From the NCBI GenBank assembly GCA_001803235.1, contig MHBL01000279.1, forward strand, positions 1 through 47,246: a stretch of DNA of 47,246 bases, given 5' to 3'. A program made the translations under genes and the position numbers. Source of the DNA: Lentisphaerae bacterium RIFOXYA12_64_32. Lineage in GTDB: Bacteria > Verrucomicrobiota > Lentisphaeria > Oligosphaerales > YB12-FULL-65-16. Shown piece after piece: positions 40,009 to 47,246 of this stretch (positions are counted from its first letter, which is position 1; each line of letters begins with the position of its first letter). The notes beneath the pieces are model-generated. The model saw only the letters and a program-made list of their open reading frames with translations, was not told where the DNA came from and did not search any database.

Positions 40009-40044
40009 ATGGAGTAATGTAGTCCAGTTTGAGTTGCCTGTCAA
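40009..40044 (-). promoter_or_regulatory. Promoter/operator of the NXR/Nar-like operon, duplicate of the rrf2 promoter
   Basis: TTGACA (40039-40044), 17 bases, TACATT (40016-40021), reading on the minus strand. Half-site ACTGGA (40023-40028) and an imperfect partner (ACTCCAT near 40008-40014) mirror the rrf2 operator. Over 40 bases from the -35 to the ATG of the truncated peptide, 34 match the rrf2 promoter. The -10 is closer to consensus than the original. The Rrf2 protein should bind here. Confidence 0.75.
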
Positions 40045-40186
40045 GGAAGGCGCGCCTACACGGGTGCGAAGATTGCAGGCCCCGGGGATGGCGAGGGGCC
40101 TCGCGAGCCGACTCCCAAGAGAGCCTCTCGGGTATCAGACGGGAGGAACGGGCGGGCTGGCGCGGGGTGGAGGCAGCGGCAAAATA

Positions 40187-40218
40187 GAAAGACCGGCCTG
40201 GCAGTCAGCCGGTCTTTC
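40187..40218 (-). terminator. Strong hairpin terminator of the cytochrome/NrfD unit
   Basis: GAAAGACCGGC (40187-40197) and GCCGGTCTTTC (40208-40218) form a perfect 11-bp stem with a 10-base loop, followed on the minus strand by TATTTTG. It lies about 45 bases past the stop of the c554-like gene and ends that unit before the operon promoter at 40044. Otherwise I see nothing supportable in 40045-40186. Confidence 0.8.
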
Positions 40219-40263
40219 CGCATTCCAGTTCCGCAATCCCGGGCGAAGAGCAGGCAGTGTGCC

Positions 40264-40821
40264 CTACTTCGCCGCTTTGGGATGCTTGATCTTCTCGGCA
40301 GCCTTCGCGAAGTCGAAATCGCCCTTATCGGTCGGGTTGTCCTTGTTGTGGCAGCGCAGGCAGGTGTTTTCCGCGGTCGGCACGATCATGCCGTCCGCCT
40401 TGGCGGCGGCCGCGTCCTTGTTGTGCTTCGCCTTCCAGGCCTTCGCCGGGCCGTGGCACGTCTGGCAGGCGACGCCGCTCTCGACCGGGATATCCTTGGT
40501 TACCGAAGCCTCTGTGAAGCCGTAAGCGGTGGAGTGGCACTTCAAGCACTTGCCGCTCGTCGTGGGATCGTCAACCCCGGCCTTCTTCGCGACTTCCTTG
40601 GCGGCGTCCGACTTCAGAGTTTCAAAGGCTCTTGCGTGAGCACTATCCTTCCAGGCCCCATACTGGTTGCCGATCTTCGCCGGAGTGTGGCAAGCTTTGC
40701 AGGCGGTTTCAGACACCAACTGTGCCGGATCCCACTTGGCGAAATCGCCTGCCCAACAAACCGTAGCCGCTGCCAACCCAGCCAATCCCAAGACACCGAC
40801 CTTGACCATCGCACCGCGCAT
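40264..40821 (-). CDS. Periplasmic tetraheme cytochrome c (c554-like)
   Basis: 185 residues. Signal peptide to about residue 24 (VCWA-GDF), then four CxxCH sites (CKACH, CLKCH, CQTCH, CLRCH). Spacing and the C-terminal C-x-x-C-H-N-K-D-N-P match the cytochrome c554 family, which in ammonia oxidisers accepts electrons from HAO. Here it could link the octaheme protein and the NrfD modules. AAAAGGAG before the ATG. A 242-bp gap, where I see no gene, separates it from the NrfD gene. Confidence 0.9.
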   Translation of the reverse strand: MRGAMVKVGVLGLAGLAAATVCWAGDFAKWDPAQLVSETACKACHTPAKIGNQYGAWKDSAHARAFETLKSDAAKEVAKKAGVDDPTTSGKCLKCHSTAYGFTEASVTKDIPVESGVACQTCHGPAKAWKAKHNKDAAAAKADGMIVPTAENTCLRCHNKDNPTDKGDFDFAKAAEKIKHPKAAK

Positions 40822-41063
40822 GTTCGCTCTCCTTTTCCTGCTCTCGATCCTGGACTCCGATCAGACTCTCTTACCCTAAAGGAAACTGTTCCTGACACCC
40901 TGATTCATTCGGCGTCTGAGAGTTGCGCACCGGGTGCCACCCGAATCCGGCCTTGTCACTTCGTCAGGCTCCTCAACGATCGCCAGCAGACCATTCCGGT
41001 TTCCCAACACCCTGGTAGACGTCTGCAGCCCAGGGAATATTCAGACGCTGCCCCCAAGTTCAC

Positions 41064-42302
41064 TCACTTCGCGCTTGCCTGGGCAGGCACAGCGGCTGCT
41101 TCCGGCTTGTCCGTCGCGCCGTGGTCACCGGGTGCGGCGTCGTTATCCACCCACGGCGGCAGAAGCCAGGTGAGGACCGTCAGGATGATAAAAGGCAAGC
41201 CCATGATGATCAGAGCTACCATGGCCCCTTCGCGCCCGGCGATGTCCAACTTGTAGGTGGTGAACCCGAGGAGGCTCTTGGAGAACAACTGCCCGCCAAT
41301 GACCACGTTCCAGCGCATGAAAAAGATGCCTTGCAGAACCAGGAGGCTGACCACCACGTACAGCCACTGGCGGGTCTTGTCGGGGATGCGGAACACCAAC
41401 GTGGAGGCCAGGGCAAGCATGGGAACGAGGCCACCCAGGAGGACCTGTGCAATGACCAGGGTGAGGAACAGCTTGCCGGTGACCATCAGGGAGAGAATGT
41501 CGAATGACTCCTCGGCCACGTATATTCGGTGAATGACATCCAGCCCCTCCAAAGCAAAATCCACAATGAGGGCGTACAGCAGGTAGCGGCCGACGGTGTC
41601 AAGGCAGGCCATGTCCGCCTTCTTCCAGCGCAAGTGCGCCGTGACCTGGTACAGGAGCAGAACCAGAGCGATACCGGAGACGATGGCAGAGAAAAGGAAA
41701 ACGACCGGCATGAGGACGCTGGCCCAGTAGGGATTCGCTTTCACGGAACCGAAGATAAAGCCGACGTATCCGTGGAGGAGGAATGCCGACGGAATGCCGA
41801 TCACGGTAACGGCGTACGCGATCTTGTGGTCCATTTGGACGGAGCGCGGCGAGGTGTCGTCGTCCCAGAGCGTAATGATCCTGTAGATCAGGCGCTTCAA
41901 CCCTTTGCACTCGCCGGCCCACCGCACCATGTCGGCTCGATACTCGAACCAGATCTCGACGCACAGGACCAGCATCAGGTACCAGGCGTAGACAAAGCCG
42001 AACATGGCCATGGCGGAGCTCGTGTGCGGCGTGACGAAGATCTCGAACGAACGTTCCGGATGGCCCAGGTGTGCCAGGAGCGGCAGGGTTGCCACGAGCA
42101 GAAAGGACAGGGACGTGAGCAGCGCCAGCCTGTAGGTCGGATGTACGGCCTTCACCCGGAACACAGACAGGAGCGAGGCCAGAATGAAAGCCCCGGCCAC
42201 CAGCCCGGTTATGTATGGGTAAAGCACGATGAGGACGCTCCAAAGGAGCTTTGCCTCATTGGGGTAGATGTAGCCCGTGAACGCGTAGGCGGCTTCGTGC
42301 AT
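41064..42302 (-). CDS. NrfD-family quinone-interacting membrane subunit, module 2
   Basis: 412 residues with about nine to ten membrane helices, NrfD/PsrC (polysulfide reductase membrane) family. It exchanges electrons with the quinone pool and hands them to the adjacent four-cluster ferredoxin. Starts 4 bp past the ferredoxin stop. The C-terminal tail is Ala/Pro-rich. Last gene of the second three-gene module (cytochrome c, ferredoxin, NrfD). Confidence 0.88.
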   Translation of the reverse strand: MHEAAYAFTGYIYPNEAKLLWSVLIVLYPYITGLVAGAFILASLLSVFRVKAVHPTYRLALLTSLSFLLVATLPLLAHLGHPERSFEIFVTPHTSSAMAMFGFVYAWYLMLVLCVEIWFEYRADMVRWAGECKGLKRLIYRIITLWDDDTSPRSVQMDHKIAYAVTVIGIPSAFLLHGYVGFIFGSVKANPYWASVLMPVVFLFSAIVSGIALVLLLYQVTAHLRWKKADMACLDTVGRYLLYALIVDFALEGLDVIHRIYVAEESFDILSLMVTGKLFLTLVIAQVLLGGLVPMLALASTLVFRIPDKTRQWLYVVVSLLVLQGIFFMRWNVVIGGQLFSKSLLGFTTYKLDIAGREGAMVALIIMGLPFIILTVLTWLLPPWVDNDAAPGDHGATDKPEAAAVPAQASAK

Positions 42303-42306
42303 GTTC

Positions 42307-43125
42307 TCAGCGAACCTCTTTGTCCAGATTATGGTAGTACAGCTTGGGCCGCGTCCCCATATGAGGCTTCAGGACCTGAACCCTGTGCTCCCGGAGGAAC
42401 TTCGCCAATGGGCCGTCTTTCTCACGAAGGTCCCCGAACACCCGCGCACCCGTGGGGCAGATTTCGGCGCAAGCGGGGCGCAGGCCGCGAGTGATGCGGT
42501 GGTAGCAGAGGGTGCATTTCCCGGCCGTCCGGGTGCTCTCATCGAAATACCGGCAGCCATAGGGACATGCCTGAATGCAGTAGCCACAACCGATGCAGTA
42601 CTTCTTGTCAATGAGAACCACCCCATCGGGACTCTTCAGGGTGGCGCCGACCGGACAGACCTGTTCGCATGGGGACCGCTCACAGTGGGCACACATCTTC
42701 GGGACAAAAAACGACTTGGCTACGGACCCCGGATCCTCGATGGCCGGGTACGGGTCGAGCCCGCCCTTGGGCGAACAGACCTCGAGCGTGTCATCATCCC
42801 GGATGACGTACCGCTCCACCCAGGTGCGGAAATTCGGCTCGGTCCGCGAGACGCTATTCTCGGTCTTGCAGGCATCGACGCACCGCGTGCAACCGATGCA
42901 CTTGTCCAGATCGATACCGTACCCGTAGTAATGCGCGGACGGCTCGTACCCGTTGGGCAACTTATAGCTGCCCGTGGGATCGCCGGCGCCTTTCGGTGCA
43001 GGAGTCGGATCCGGCGATTCACCCTTGGCCGCCTTCACCGCAAATGTGCAGAGGAACACCCCGGACCCCAAGGCAAACGTCTTCTTGAGGATATCACGCC
43101 TGGAGAGTGTGTCGTCGTGCGTCAT
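42307..43125 (-). CDS. Tat-exported four-cluster ferredoxin (NrfC/DmsB-like), module 2
   Basis: 272 residues. Tat signal (S-R-R-D-I-L-K-K near residue 9), then sixteen ligand Cys: CIGCTRCVDAC, CAHCERSPCEQVC, CIGCGYCIQAC and CTLC...CAEIC, giving four [4Fe-4S] clusters. Periplasmic. Start overlaps the cytochrome c stop as ATGA, so translation is coupled. Partner of the NrfD protein that follows. Confidence 0.92.
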   Translation of the reverse strand: MTHDDTLSRRDILKKTFALGSGVFLCTFAVKAAKGESPDPTPAPKGAGDPTGSYKLPNGYEPSAHYYGYGIDLDKCIGCTRCVDACKTENSVSRTEPNFRTWVERYVIRDDDTLEVCSPKGGLDPYPAIEDPGSVAKSFFVPKMCAHCERSPCEQVCPVGATLKSPDGVVLIDKKYCIGCGYCIQACPYGCRYFDESTRTAGKCTLCYHRITRGLRPACAEICPTGARVFGDLREKDGPLAKFLREHRVQVLKPHMGTRPKLYYHNLDKEVR

Positions 43126-43580
43126 TTCTCTTCCCCCTTGTTCGGGCTTGGAGAATGGGGTTTGTGACACTTCCGGCAGTCCTCCTTGATGTTGTGGGCA
43201 AGCCCGTCGACCATTGGAAATCCCGCAGGCCGCGAGATGTTCTTCTCATGGCAGACCAGACAGAAACTGCGGTCCAGTTCGGTGAACGGCTTCGTTGAGG
43301 ACGGGTCGGCCGCGTGGGTAGCAGCCGCGCCGTGGCAGACTTCGCAGGACAACCCTGTGTGGCGGCCCTTCTCCTTCACTTCGAGAACGTCGCCATGGCA
43401 TTCCTCGCACGCCGCATGCCCGGCATAGACCGGCTCCTGAGCCGCCACCTCCGGCAAGACGGAAGCCCGATAGTGGCCCAGTTGGTAGAAGGACGCCGGA
43501 ACCATGAACTGACGAATGGCCAAAACCGCCACGGCGCCCAAGACGAAGATAATGATGAGACGGACCAAGTATCTCGGCAT
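43122..43580 (-). CDS. Membrane-anchored tetraheme cytochrome c, module 2
   Basis: 152 residues from the ATG at 43580 (AAGGGAAG upstream). An N-terminal helix (RLIIIFVLGAVAVLAI) anchors the protein, followed by four CxxCH sites (CEECH, CEVCH, CLVCH, CRKCH). It resembles NrfB/short c3-like tetraheme carriers. First gene of the second module. Confidence 0.88.
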   Translation of the reverse strand: MPRYLVRLIIIFVLGAVAVLAIRQFMVPASFYQLGHYRASVLPEVAAQEPVYAGHAACEECHGDVLEVKEKGRHTGLSCEVCHGAAATHAADPSSTKPFTELDRSFCLVCHEKNISRPAGFPMVDGLAHNIKEDCRKCHKPHSPSPNKGEEK

Positions 43581-43769
43581 GCAAACTTCCCTTCGCGTCA
43601 CTGAATACGCTAACTCAAGAGCCTTGCCTCAAGAACAAGACAAAGGCCCAGACTGGAATCGTCGCCATCCCCCCCACCAGCCATATACATCGACCGGAAT
43701 TCTCGAGTGTCTTACAATCTAGCTCATGCCGTCTCGCCTTCAAGGCGCGATGACGCGCCCCGCGGTGAA

Positions 43770-43904
43770 GTGTCAGCGTCCCCCGGGCGGCAGACTGCCC
43801 GGTCATCTCGCGATGAAAAACCTCGCCTCGACCCCGATCTGGAGCGCGAGACTCCGTCGAGCATCCGGGGGCGGGGGAATGCTCCGCGGAGCCTCGCGCT
43901 CCAG
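43770..43904. repeat. Palindromic repeat region in the gap between the two NrfD modules
   Basis: The 406-bp gap 43581-43986 holds no gene I can support. It contains GTCAGCG...CCGGGCGGCAGACTGCCCGGTCAT (about 43770-43806, a 6-bp stem), closely related to 29226-29260, and a long hairpin at 43839-43904: CTGGAGCGCGAG (43839-43850) with CTCGCGCTCCAG (43893-43904), CTCCG with CGGAG, and inner GAGCAT (43859-43864) with ATGCTC (43879-43884). Confidence 0.65.
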
Positions 43905-43986
43905 GGCAACGGTAGGTCGACGGTCTGGAGCATTTGTTTCATGGGAGTGAAAGGTGGCCGCCAATCATCGTTCGGTCGGTAACACT

Positions 43987-45246
43987 TCAGGCGTCCGCCG
44001 TCACCGGCTTGGGTGCCTGCCCGGCAGGGGCGAGCCCCGGAACGGTGTCCCGAGTCAGGTCGCCCAGGGAAATGGCCACGGCGATCTTGGTGAGGACCGT
44101 GTAGACGAGGAATCCGACCGAGAAACAGGCCACGCCGATGCGTACCTCAGTCAGGGTCGGTGCGTATTCGTAGATTTCACCCAAGGCATCGGGGGTAAGC
44201 CCTGGGATAACCAACCCCATGCCTTTTTCGATGTAGACCCCGATGTAAATCAGCAGGCAGCCAAGGTTGAGGGTGACCGGATGGCGCCGGGTGGCGGGCA
44301 CAATGAACAGCAGAAAGGCCGACAGGCTGCAAAGCACTGAGGTCCAACCGTACTTCACCAAGGCACCGTGCTCACCGAGTCCGAAGAACAAATAGTTGAA
44401 GTGCACAATGTGCTCCGTGCTGGAGTACACCTCCTTGAACACTTCCGCGCCGAGAAGGAACAGGTTGACAAACATGGCGTACGCCATAATCTCGGCGATT
44501 TTCCACAGCGCTTCGTCCTTGATCTCGAATCGAGTCGTGCGTTGCAGGAGTTGGAACAGAATCAGAAGGATGGCCGGCCCCGAACACATGGCGCTGGCCA
44601 GGAAGCGGGGGGCCAGGATGGAGGCGTTCCAGAAGGGCCGCGCCGCCATGCCGTTGTAAATGAAGGCCGTCACCGTGTGGATCGAGATGGCCGCCGGAAT
44701 CGAAATCAGGATCAAGGGCACAACAAAGTGCTTGTTGTAGGGCCGCCTGTTGTAACTGCAGAACAGCAGATACCCGACAATGACCAGGTTCAGAACGAAG
44801 TACCCGTTGAGGGCGAGCACGTCCCAGGCCAAGAGCGACATCGGCCAGTTGAGAGTTCCCAAGCCCGGCAACAGATGCCAGAACCGATCCGGCCGCCCCA
44901 GGTCCACAAAAACGAACAGCATGCACATGACCAAGGCGCTAAGAGCCAGGATCTCCCCCAGAATGGCCACTTCCTTAATGGGTTTCCAGTCGTAGACATA
45001 GGCCGGAATAATCAGGATAATCGCCGCGGCGGCCACCCCGACCAGGAACGTGAAATTACCGATGTAGAAGGCCCAGGAAACCTGATCGCGCATATTGGTG
45101 GCGATCAGGCCGTGCCGGATCTGGTCCACGTAGGCCAAGCCGCCCCAGGCGGCCAGTGCGACGAGGAACGCCAGCCAGAGGCGGTAGGCGATCCCGCCGG
45201 ACAGGGCGCACCGAAGAGCCTGAACCACAAAGCGTACGAGACCCAT
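43987..45246 (-). CDS. NrfD-family quinone-interacting membrane subunit, module 1
   Basis: 419 residues, about ten helices, same family as the 41064-42302 protein but clearly diverged. The ATG at 45246 has GAGGAGA 9 bases upstream and starts 14 bp past the ferredoxin stop. It would connect the quinone pool with the module-1 ferredoxin and tetraheme cytochrome. An alternative reading for these two modules is parts of one larger complex such as a Qrc/ACIII-like assembly, but no ActB-like molybdopterin-type subunit is adjacent. Confidence 0.88.
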   Translation of the reverse strand: MGLVRFVVQALRCALSGGIAYRLWLAFLVALAAWGGLAYVDQIRHGLIATNMRDQVSWAFYIGNFTFLVGVAAAAIILIIPAYVYDWKPIKEVAILGEILALSALVMCMLFVFVDLGRPDRFWHLLPGLGTLNWPMSLLAWDVLALNGYFVLNLVIVGYLLFCSYNRRPYNKHFVVPLILISIPAAISIHTVTAFIYNGMAARPFWNASILAPRFLASAMCSGPAILLILFQLLQRTTRFEIKDEALWKIAEIMAYAMFVNLFLLGAEVFKEVYSSTEHIVHFNYLFFGLGEHGALVKYGWTSVLCSLSAFLLFIVPATRRHPVTLNLGCLLIYIGVYIEKGMGLVIPGLTPDALGEIYEYAPTLTEVRIGVACFSVGFLVYTVLTKIAVAISLGDLTRDTVPGLAPAGQAPKPVTADA

Positions 45247-45260
45247 GGCCGGTGCTCTCC

Positions 45261-46193
45261 TCACAATGAGTAGAAGTAGTAAAACTTGGGCTCGGTCTTC
45301 AGCTCGGACTTAAGGACGAAAACCCGCTTCTGTTCCATGATCAGACGAATCTCACTCTGCGGGTCCAGCAAGTTGCCGAACTTGCGTGCCCCCACAGGGC
45401 AGATCTCGACGCAGGCCGGATAGCGGCCGTCCCGGGTTCGCTGGATGCAGAAGGTGCACTTCTCGACCACCCCGCGGGGCCGGGGGCGGTTGCCAAGGTA
45501 ATGCATGGACGGGTTGACGTCTTCCGGCGGGAGGGTCGGTTCTCCCCAGTTGAAGTGCCGGGCGCCGTACGGACAGGCCGCCATGCAGCACCGGCAACCG
45601 ATGCACCAGTCATAATCGATCACCACGATACCATCGGGCTCAGTCCAGGTTGCCTTCACGGGACAGGCCTTGGTGCAGGGCGGCCGGCGGCACTGCTGGC
45701 AGGCCACGGGGATGTAGAAATACCCGTCTCGCGGCACCGTCTCAGGGTCGTAGTAGGGGTTGGCATCCTCAAGGTCCACTCCCTTGGCTTTCTCCTGCTC
45801 CAGCACGCGGATCCAGTGCGTTTGCGGCTGACGCGAAAGATTGTTCTCCTTGACGCAGGCGTAGACGCAGCGCCGGCACCCAATGCAGCGGGAAAGATCC
45901 AGACCATAGCCGAACAGGACCCCGCCCCGCGCGGGTTTGGCGGAAACCGTGACGTCTTTGCCAAACTTCGCCTTATACTTCCGCTCCAGACGCGCCAGAA
46001 CGGCCTTGACTTCGTCGGGAGACAGTTCCTGAAACCGCTTCTGGAGGTAGGCGTTGATCGCGTCTTTGTCGCATCCGCACAGAAGCAGAGCGGCCGCCGT
46101 TCCGGCCGCGGCCCGGAAGAATTCACGGCGCGGCATGCCCTGCCCCACATCTGCCGACGTGGAATCACGCCCGTGTTTCACCACGTCGCTCAT
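45261..46193 (-). CDS. Tat-exported lipoprotein four-cluster ferredoxin, module 1
   Basis: 310 residues. It has both a twin-arginine motif (P-R-R-E-F-F at 21-26) and a lipobox (L38-C-G-C41), so a Tat-exported, lipid-anchored ferredoxin is predicted. Cys groups: CIGCRRCVYAC, CQQCRRPPCTKAC, CIGCRCCMAAC and CTFC...CVEIC, four [4Fe-4S] clusters. A helical stretch (about 45-80) lies between anchor and first cluster. The start overlaps the cytochrome c stop (ATGA). Confidence 0.92.
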   Translation of the reverse strand: MSDVVKHGRDSTSADVGQGMPRREFFRAAAGTAAALLLCGCDKDAINAYLQKRFQELSPDEVKAVLARLERKYKAKFGKDVTVSAKPARGGVLFGYGLDLSRCIGCRRCVYACVKENNLSRQPQTHWIRVLEQEKAKGVDLEDANPYYDPETVPRDGYFYIPVACQQCRRPPCTKACPVKATWTEPDGIVVIDYDWCIGCRCCMAACPYGARHFNWGEPTLPPEDVNPSMHYLGNRPRPRGVVEKCTFCIQRTRDGRYPACVEICPVGARKFGNLLDPQSEIRLIMEQKRVFVLKSELKTEPKFYYFYSL

Positions 46194-46915
46194 TTTTCCT
46201 CCTTGACTGCGGGTGCCGGTTCGCCCGGCGCAGCGCCTTGGTCCAAGGTCTTCTCTCCCGCGCCGACCGCAGGGAGGATCTCGGCGGAAGGCGTCCCGCC
46301 GAGGAACTCGGGCCGCACGGGCGCAGGCAATGGCTGCAACGGCTTGAACTTGGGGGCGTGCGGCCAGTGGCAGTTCACGCACAGCAGGTACCGTTTGGAG
46401 CCGTCCCAGTATCCGGTGCGCTTGCCGTGAATGCCCAGCCGCCAGTCGCGGTACGTCGGACCATGGCACTGCCCGCAGAGGCGGTAGGACTCCTCGAACG
46501 GGATCTTCTCGCCATTGGCCAAGTGCAGCTTGTCCCGATCCTCGAAATCGTGACAGTCCAGGCACCAGCGGCTTTCCTCCGCGTGGTGCAGCACGATGTC
46601 CTCATGCGCGGCGGTGAGCACCCGGCGCTCCGAATTCCGAAGGTCCTTGTCATGACACTGTGAGCATGGCCAAGTCTCCGGGTTCAACGGCGGTGGGGGA
46701 ACCTGGATCTCTCCGACCCCGGCCGTCAGCCCTTCCAGCGGGTCCGGAGCGAAAACCTCCGAGAACTCACTGGGGCTGTGCGCCGCGGTCCCCGCGGACC
46801 CCCACTCGCTGTGGAACAGCCTGTGCCCCGACCGGATTTCGTGGACCATGGCACCAATCCCGACCAGAATCGTAGCCGGGAGCAGGACGAAAAGGGCATT
46901 CTTCTTAGACCACAT
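46190..46915 (-). CDS. Membrane-anchored tetraheme cytochrome c, module 1
   Basis: 241 residues. N-terminal anchor (ALFVLLPATILVGIGAM), then four CxxCH sites (CSQCH, CLDCH, CGQCH, CVNCH) and a Pro/Ala/Glu-rich C-terminal tail of about 50 residues. Start at 46915 preceded by AGGAAAG. First gene of the unit ending at the 40187-40218 terminator. The two modules share gene order and domain set, so the pair arose by duplication or parallel assembly. Confidence 0.88.
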   Translation of the reverse strand: MWSKKNALFVLLPATILVGIGAMVHEIRSGHRLFHSEWGSAGTAAHSPSEFSEVFAPDPLEGLTAGVGEIQVPPPPLNPETWPCSQCHDKDLRNSERRVLTAAHEDIVLHHAEESRWCLDCHDFEDRDKLHLANGEKIPFEESYRLCGQCHGPTYRDWRLGIHGKRTGYWDGSKRYLLCVNCHWPHAPKFKPLQPLPAPVRPEFLGGTPSAEILPAVGAGEKTLDQGAAPGEPAPAVKEEK

Positions 46916-46962
46916 GCGGCTGGTTCTTTCCTGCTTCGTCCGGGGTGATCCCGGAGAATGAC

Positions 46963-46984
46963 AGATTTTGACCGGGCGAAATCT
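46963..46984. promoter_or_regulatory. Candidate operator upstream of the module-1 cytochrome gene
   Basis: AGATTT (46963-46968) and AAATCT (46979-46984) form a 6-bp inverted repeat with a 10-base spacer, 48-69 bases upstream of the first gene of the unit. Nearby -35/-10 elements are weak. Position suggests a regulator site; the protein is unknown. Confidence 0.35.
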
Positions 46985-47035
46985 ATGTGGGCAAGCGGCC
47001 CGGTACAAGCACTGCCCCAAACTTCGTGTGCGGTG

Positions 47036-47246
47036 ATGCGTCAGTGGCGGGTGGAACGACTGCGTGGTGGCCCGTGCGTGAGACCCCCGTGGTTTTGTGC
47101 CACGGGTGAATCGGGTTCGCCCGCCCGGTTGCGGAGAACCGGGGTTCCAGGTCGCGTGCGTTTGCAGCGCGTGTCGATATCTTTCACGGGTTCTCCCATG
47201 TTACTCGCGGGCTGTGGCAGAGTGGCCGGAGCGGCTCGCTCCGACA
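47036..47246. repeat. Third copy region of the cloverleaf element, running off the window
   Basis: ATGCGTCAGTGGCGGGTGG at 47036-47054 matches the terminal repeat of the 3110-3266 element; about 47098-47125 resembles the outer arm of the 22651-22777 element; and 47218-47246 carries GAGTGGCCGGAGCGGCTC continuing like the 3166-3192 hairpin. So two repeat families are interleaved here. No gene is seen in 46916-47246 apart from leader sequence. Confidence 0.6.

Noticed and set aside
40822..41063. Possible promoter in front of the c554-like gene
   Set aside because: TGTCAG/GTAAGA with a 17-base spacer is too weak to assert; the gene may be co-transcribed from upstream.
41064..46915. Complete alternative complex III (ActABCDEF)
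   Set aside because: NrfD, ferredoxin and multiheme c are present but no ActB-like fused molybdopterin-type/Fe-S subunit or ActD/ActE-like genes are adjacent.
1..47246. CRISPR array, tRNA, rRNA or integrase/attachment site
   Set aside because: No regularly spaced direct repeats, no cloverleaf with CCA-type acceptor or TPsiC box, no rRNA-like sequence and no recombinase gene were seen.

Overview
The window is a high-GC, gene-dense stretch from a Gram-negative bacterium. Evidence for an outer membrane is an apolipoprotein N-acyltransferase, two outer-membrane barrel proteins, many exported multiheme cytochromes c, and Tat and lipoprotein signals. The gene mix (TIM-barrel sugar isomerase, acetyl-xylan-esterase-like hydrolase, amidohydrolase-2 protein, many short palindromic intergenic elements) and an anammox-like layout of Rieske/cytochrome b, NAD(P) oxidoreductase and NXR/Nar genes suggest an uncultivated member of the PVC superphylum (Planctomycetota/Lentisphaerota-like) or a neighbouring phylum. 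That placement is inference; no rRNA or other marker gene is present.

Layout. (1) 1-7.4 kb: general metabolism (sugar isomerase, lnt, secreted hydrolase, fused double amidohydrolase). (2) 7.6-11.5 kb, plus strand: a four-gene cassette with a PCP_red/siroheme-type reductase/ferredoxin protein, an octaheme hydroxylamine-oxidoreductase-like cytochrome, an HPP-family membrane protein and a zinc-ribbon HD phosphohydrolase. (3) 11.5-17.3 kb: a 1323-residue fusion (spermidine-synthase-like membrane protein + covalent-FMN domain + NosR-like iron-sulfur membrane module), an Rrf2-type Fe-S regulator with its promoter, a remnant of a Cys/Met-metabolism PLP enzyme, and a second, 87% identical HD protein. 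(4) 17.7-22.6 kb, minus: PepSY membrane protein, FMN-binding protein, two outer-membrane proteins, a small helical protein and a cupredoxin. (5) 22.8-26.5 kb, minus: feo locus (DtxR-FeoA fusion, FeoA, FeoB, Cys-rich FeoB partner) ending in a P-type ATPase remnant. (6) 40.0 to 27.0 kb, minus: one long apparent transcription unit with GltD-like FAD/Fe-S oxidoreductase, Rieske protein, fused cytochrome b, heptaheme cytochrome c, Tat-exported NXR/Nar-type molybdoenzyme alpha, beta and lipoprotein gamma subunits, TorD-like chaperone and a second HPP protein. (7) 46.9 to 40.2 kb, minus: two tandem three-gene modules (tetraheme cytochrome c, four-cluster ferredoxin, NrfD) and a c554-like tetraheme cytochrome, closed by a strong terminator.

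How it may work together (inference). The periplasmic NXR/Nar-like enzyme interconverts nitrate and nitrite. HPP proteins may move nitrite. The octaheme protein and the siroheme-type protein could process nitrite, hydroxylamine or NO. The NrfD modules, Rieske/cytochrome b complex, tetraheme and heptaheme cytochromes and flavinylated proteins connect these enzymes to the quinone pool, and the feo genes supply iron. The Rrf2 regulator probably controls at least its own gene. The long operon (6) is preceded by an evident duplicate of the rrf2 promoter and the first ~34 codons of rrf2, so the two loci, 24 kb apart, may be co-regulated. Several intergenic gaps are filled with multi-hairpin palindromic elements, some present in more than one copy.
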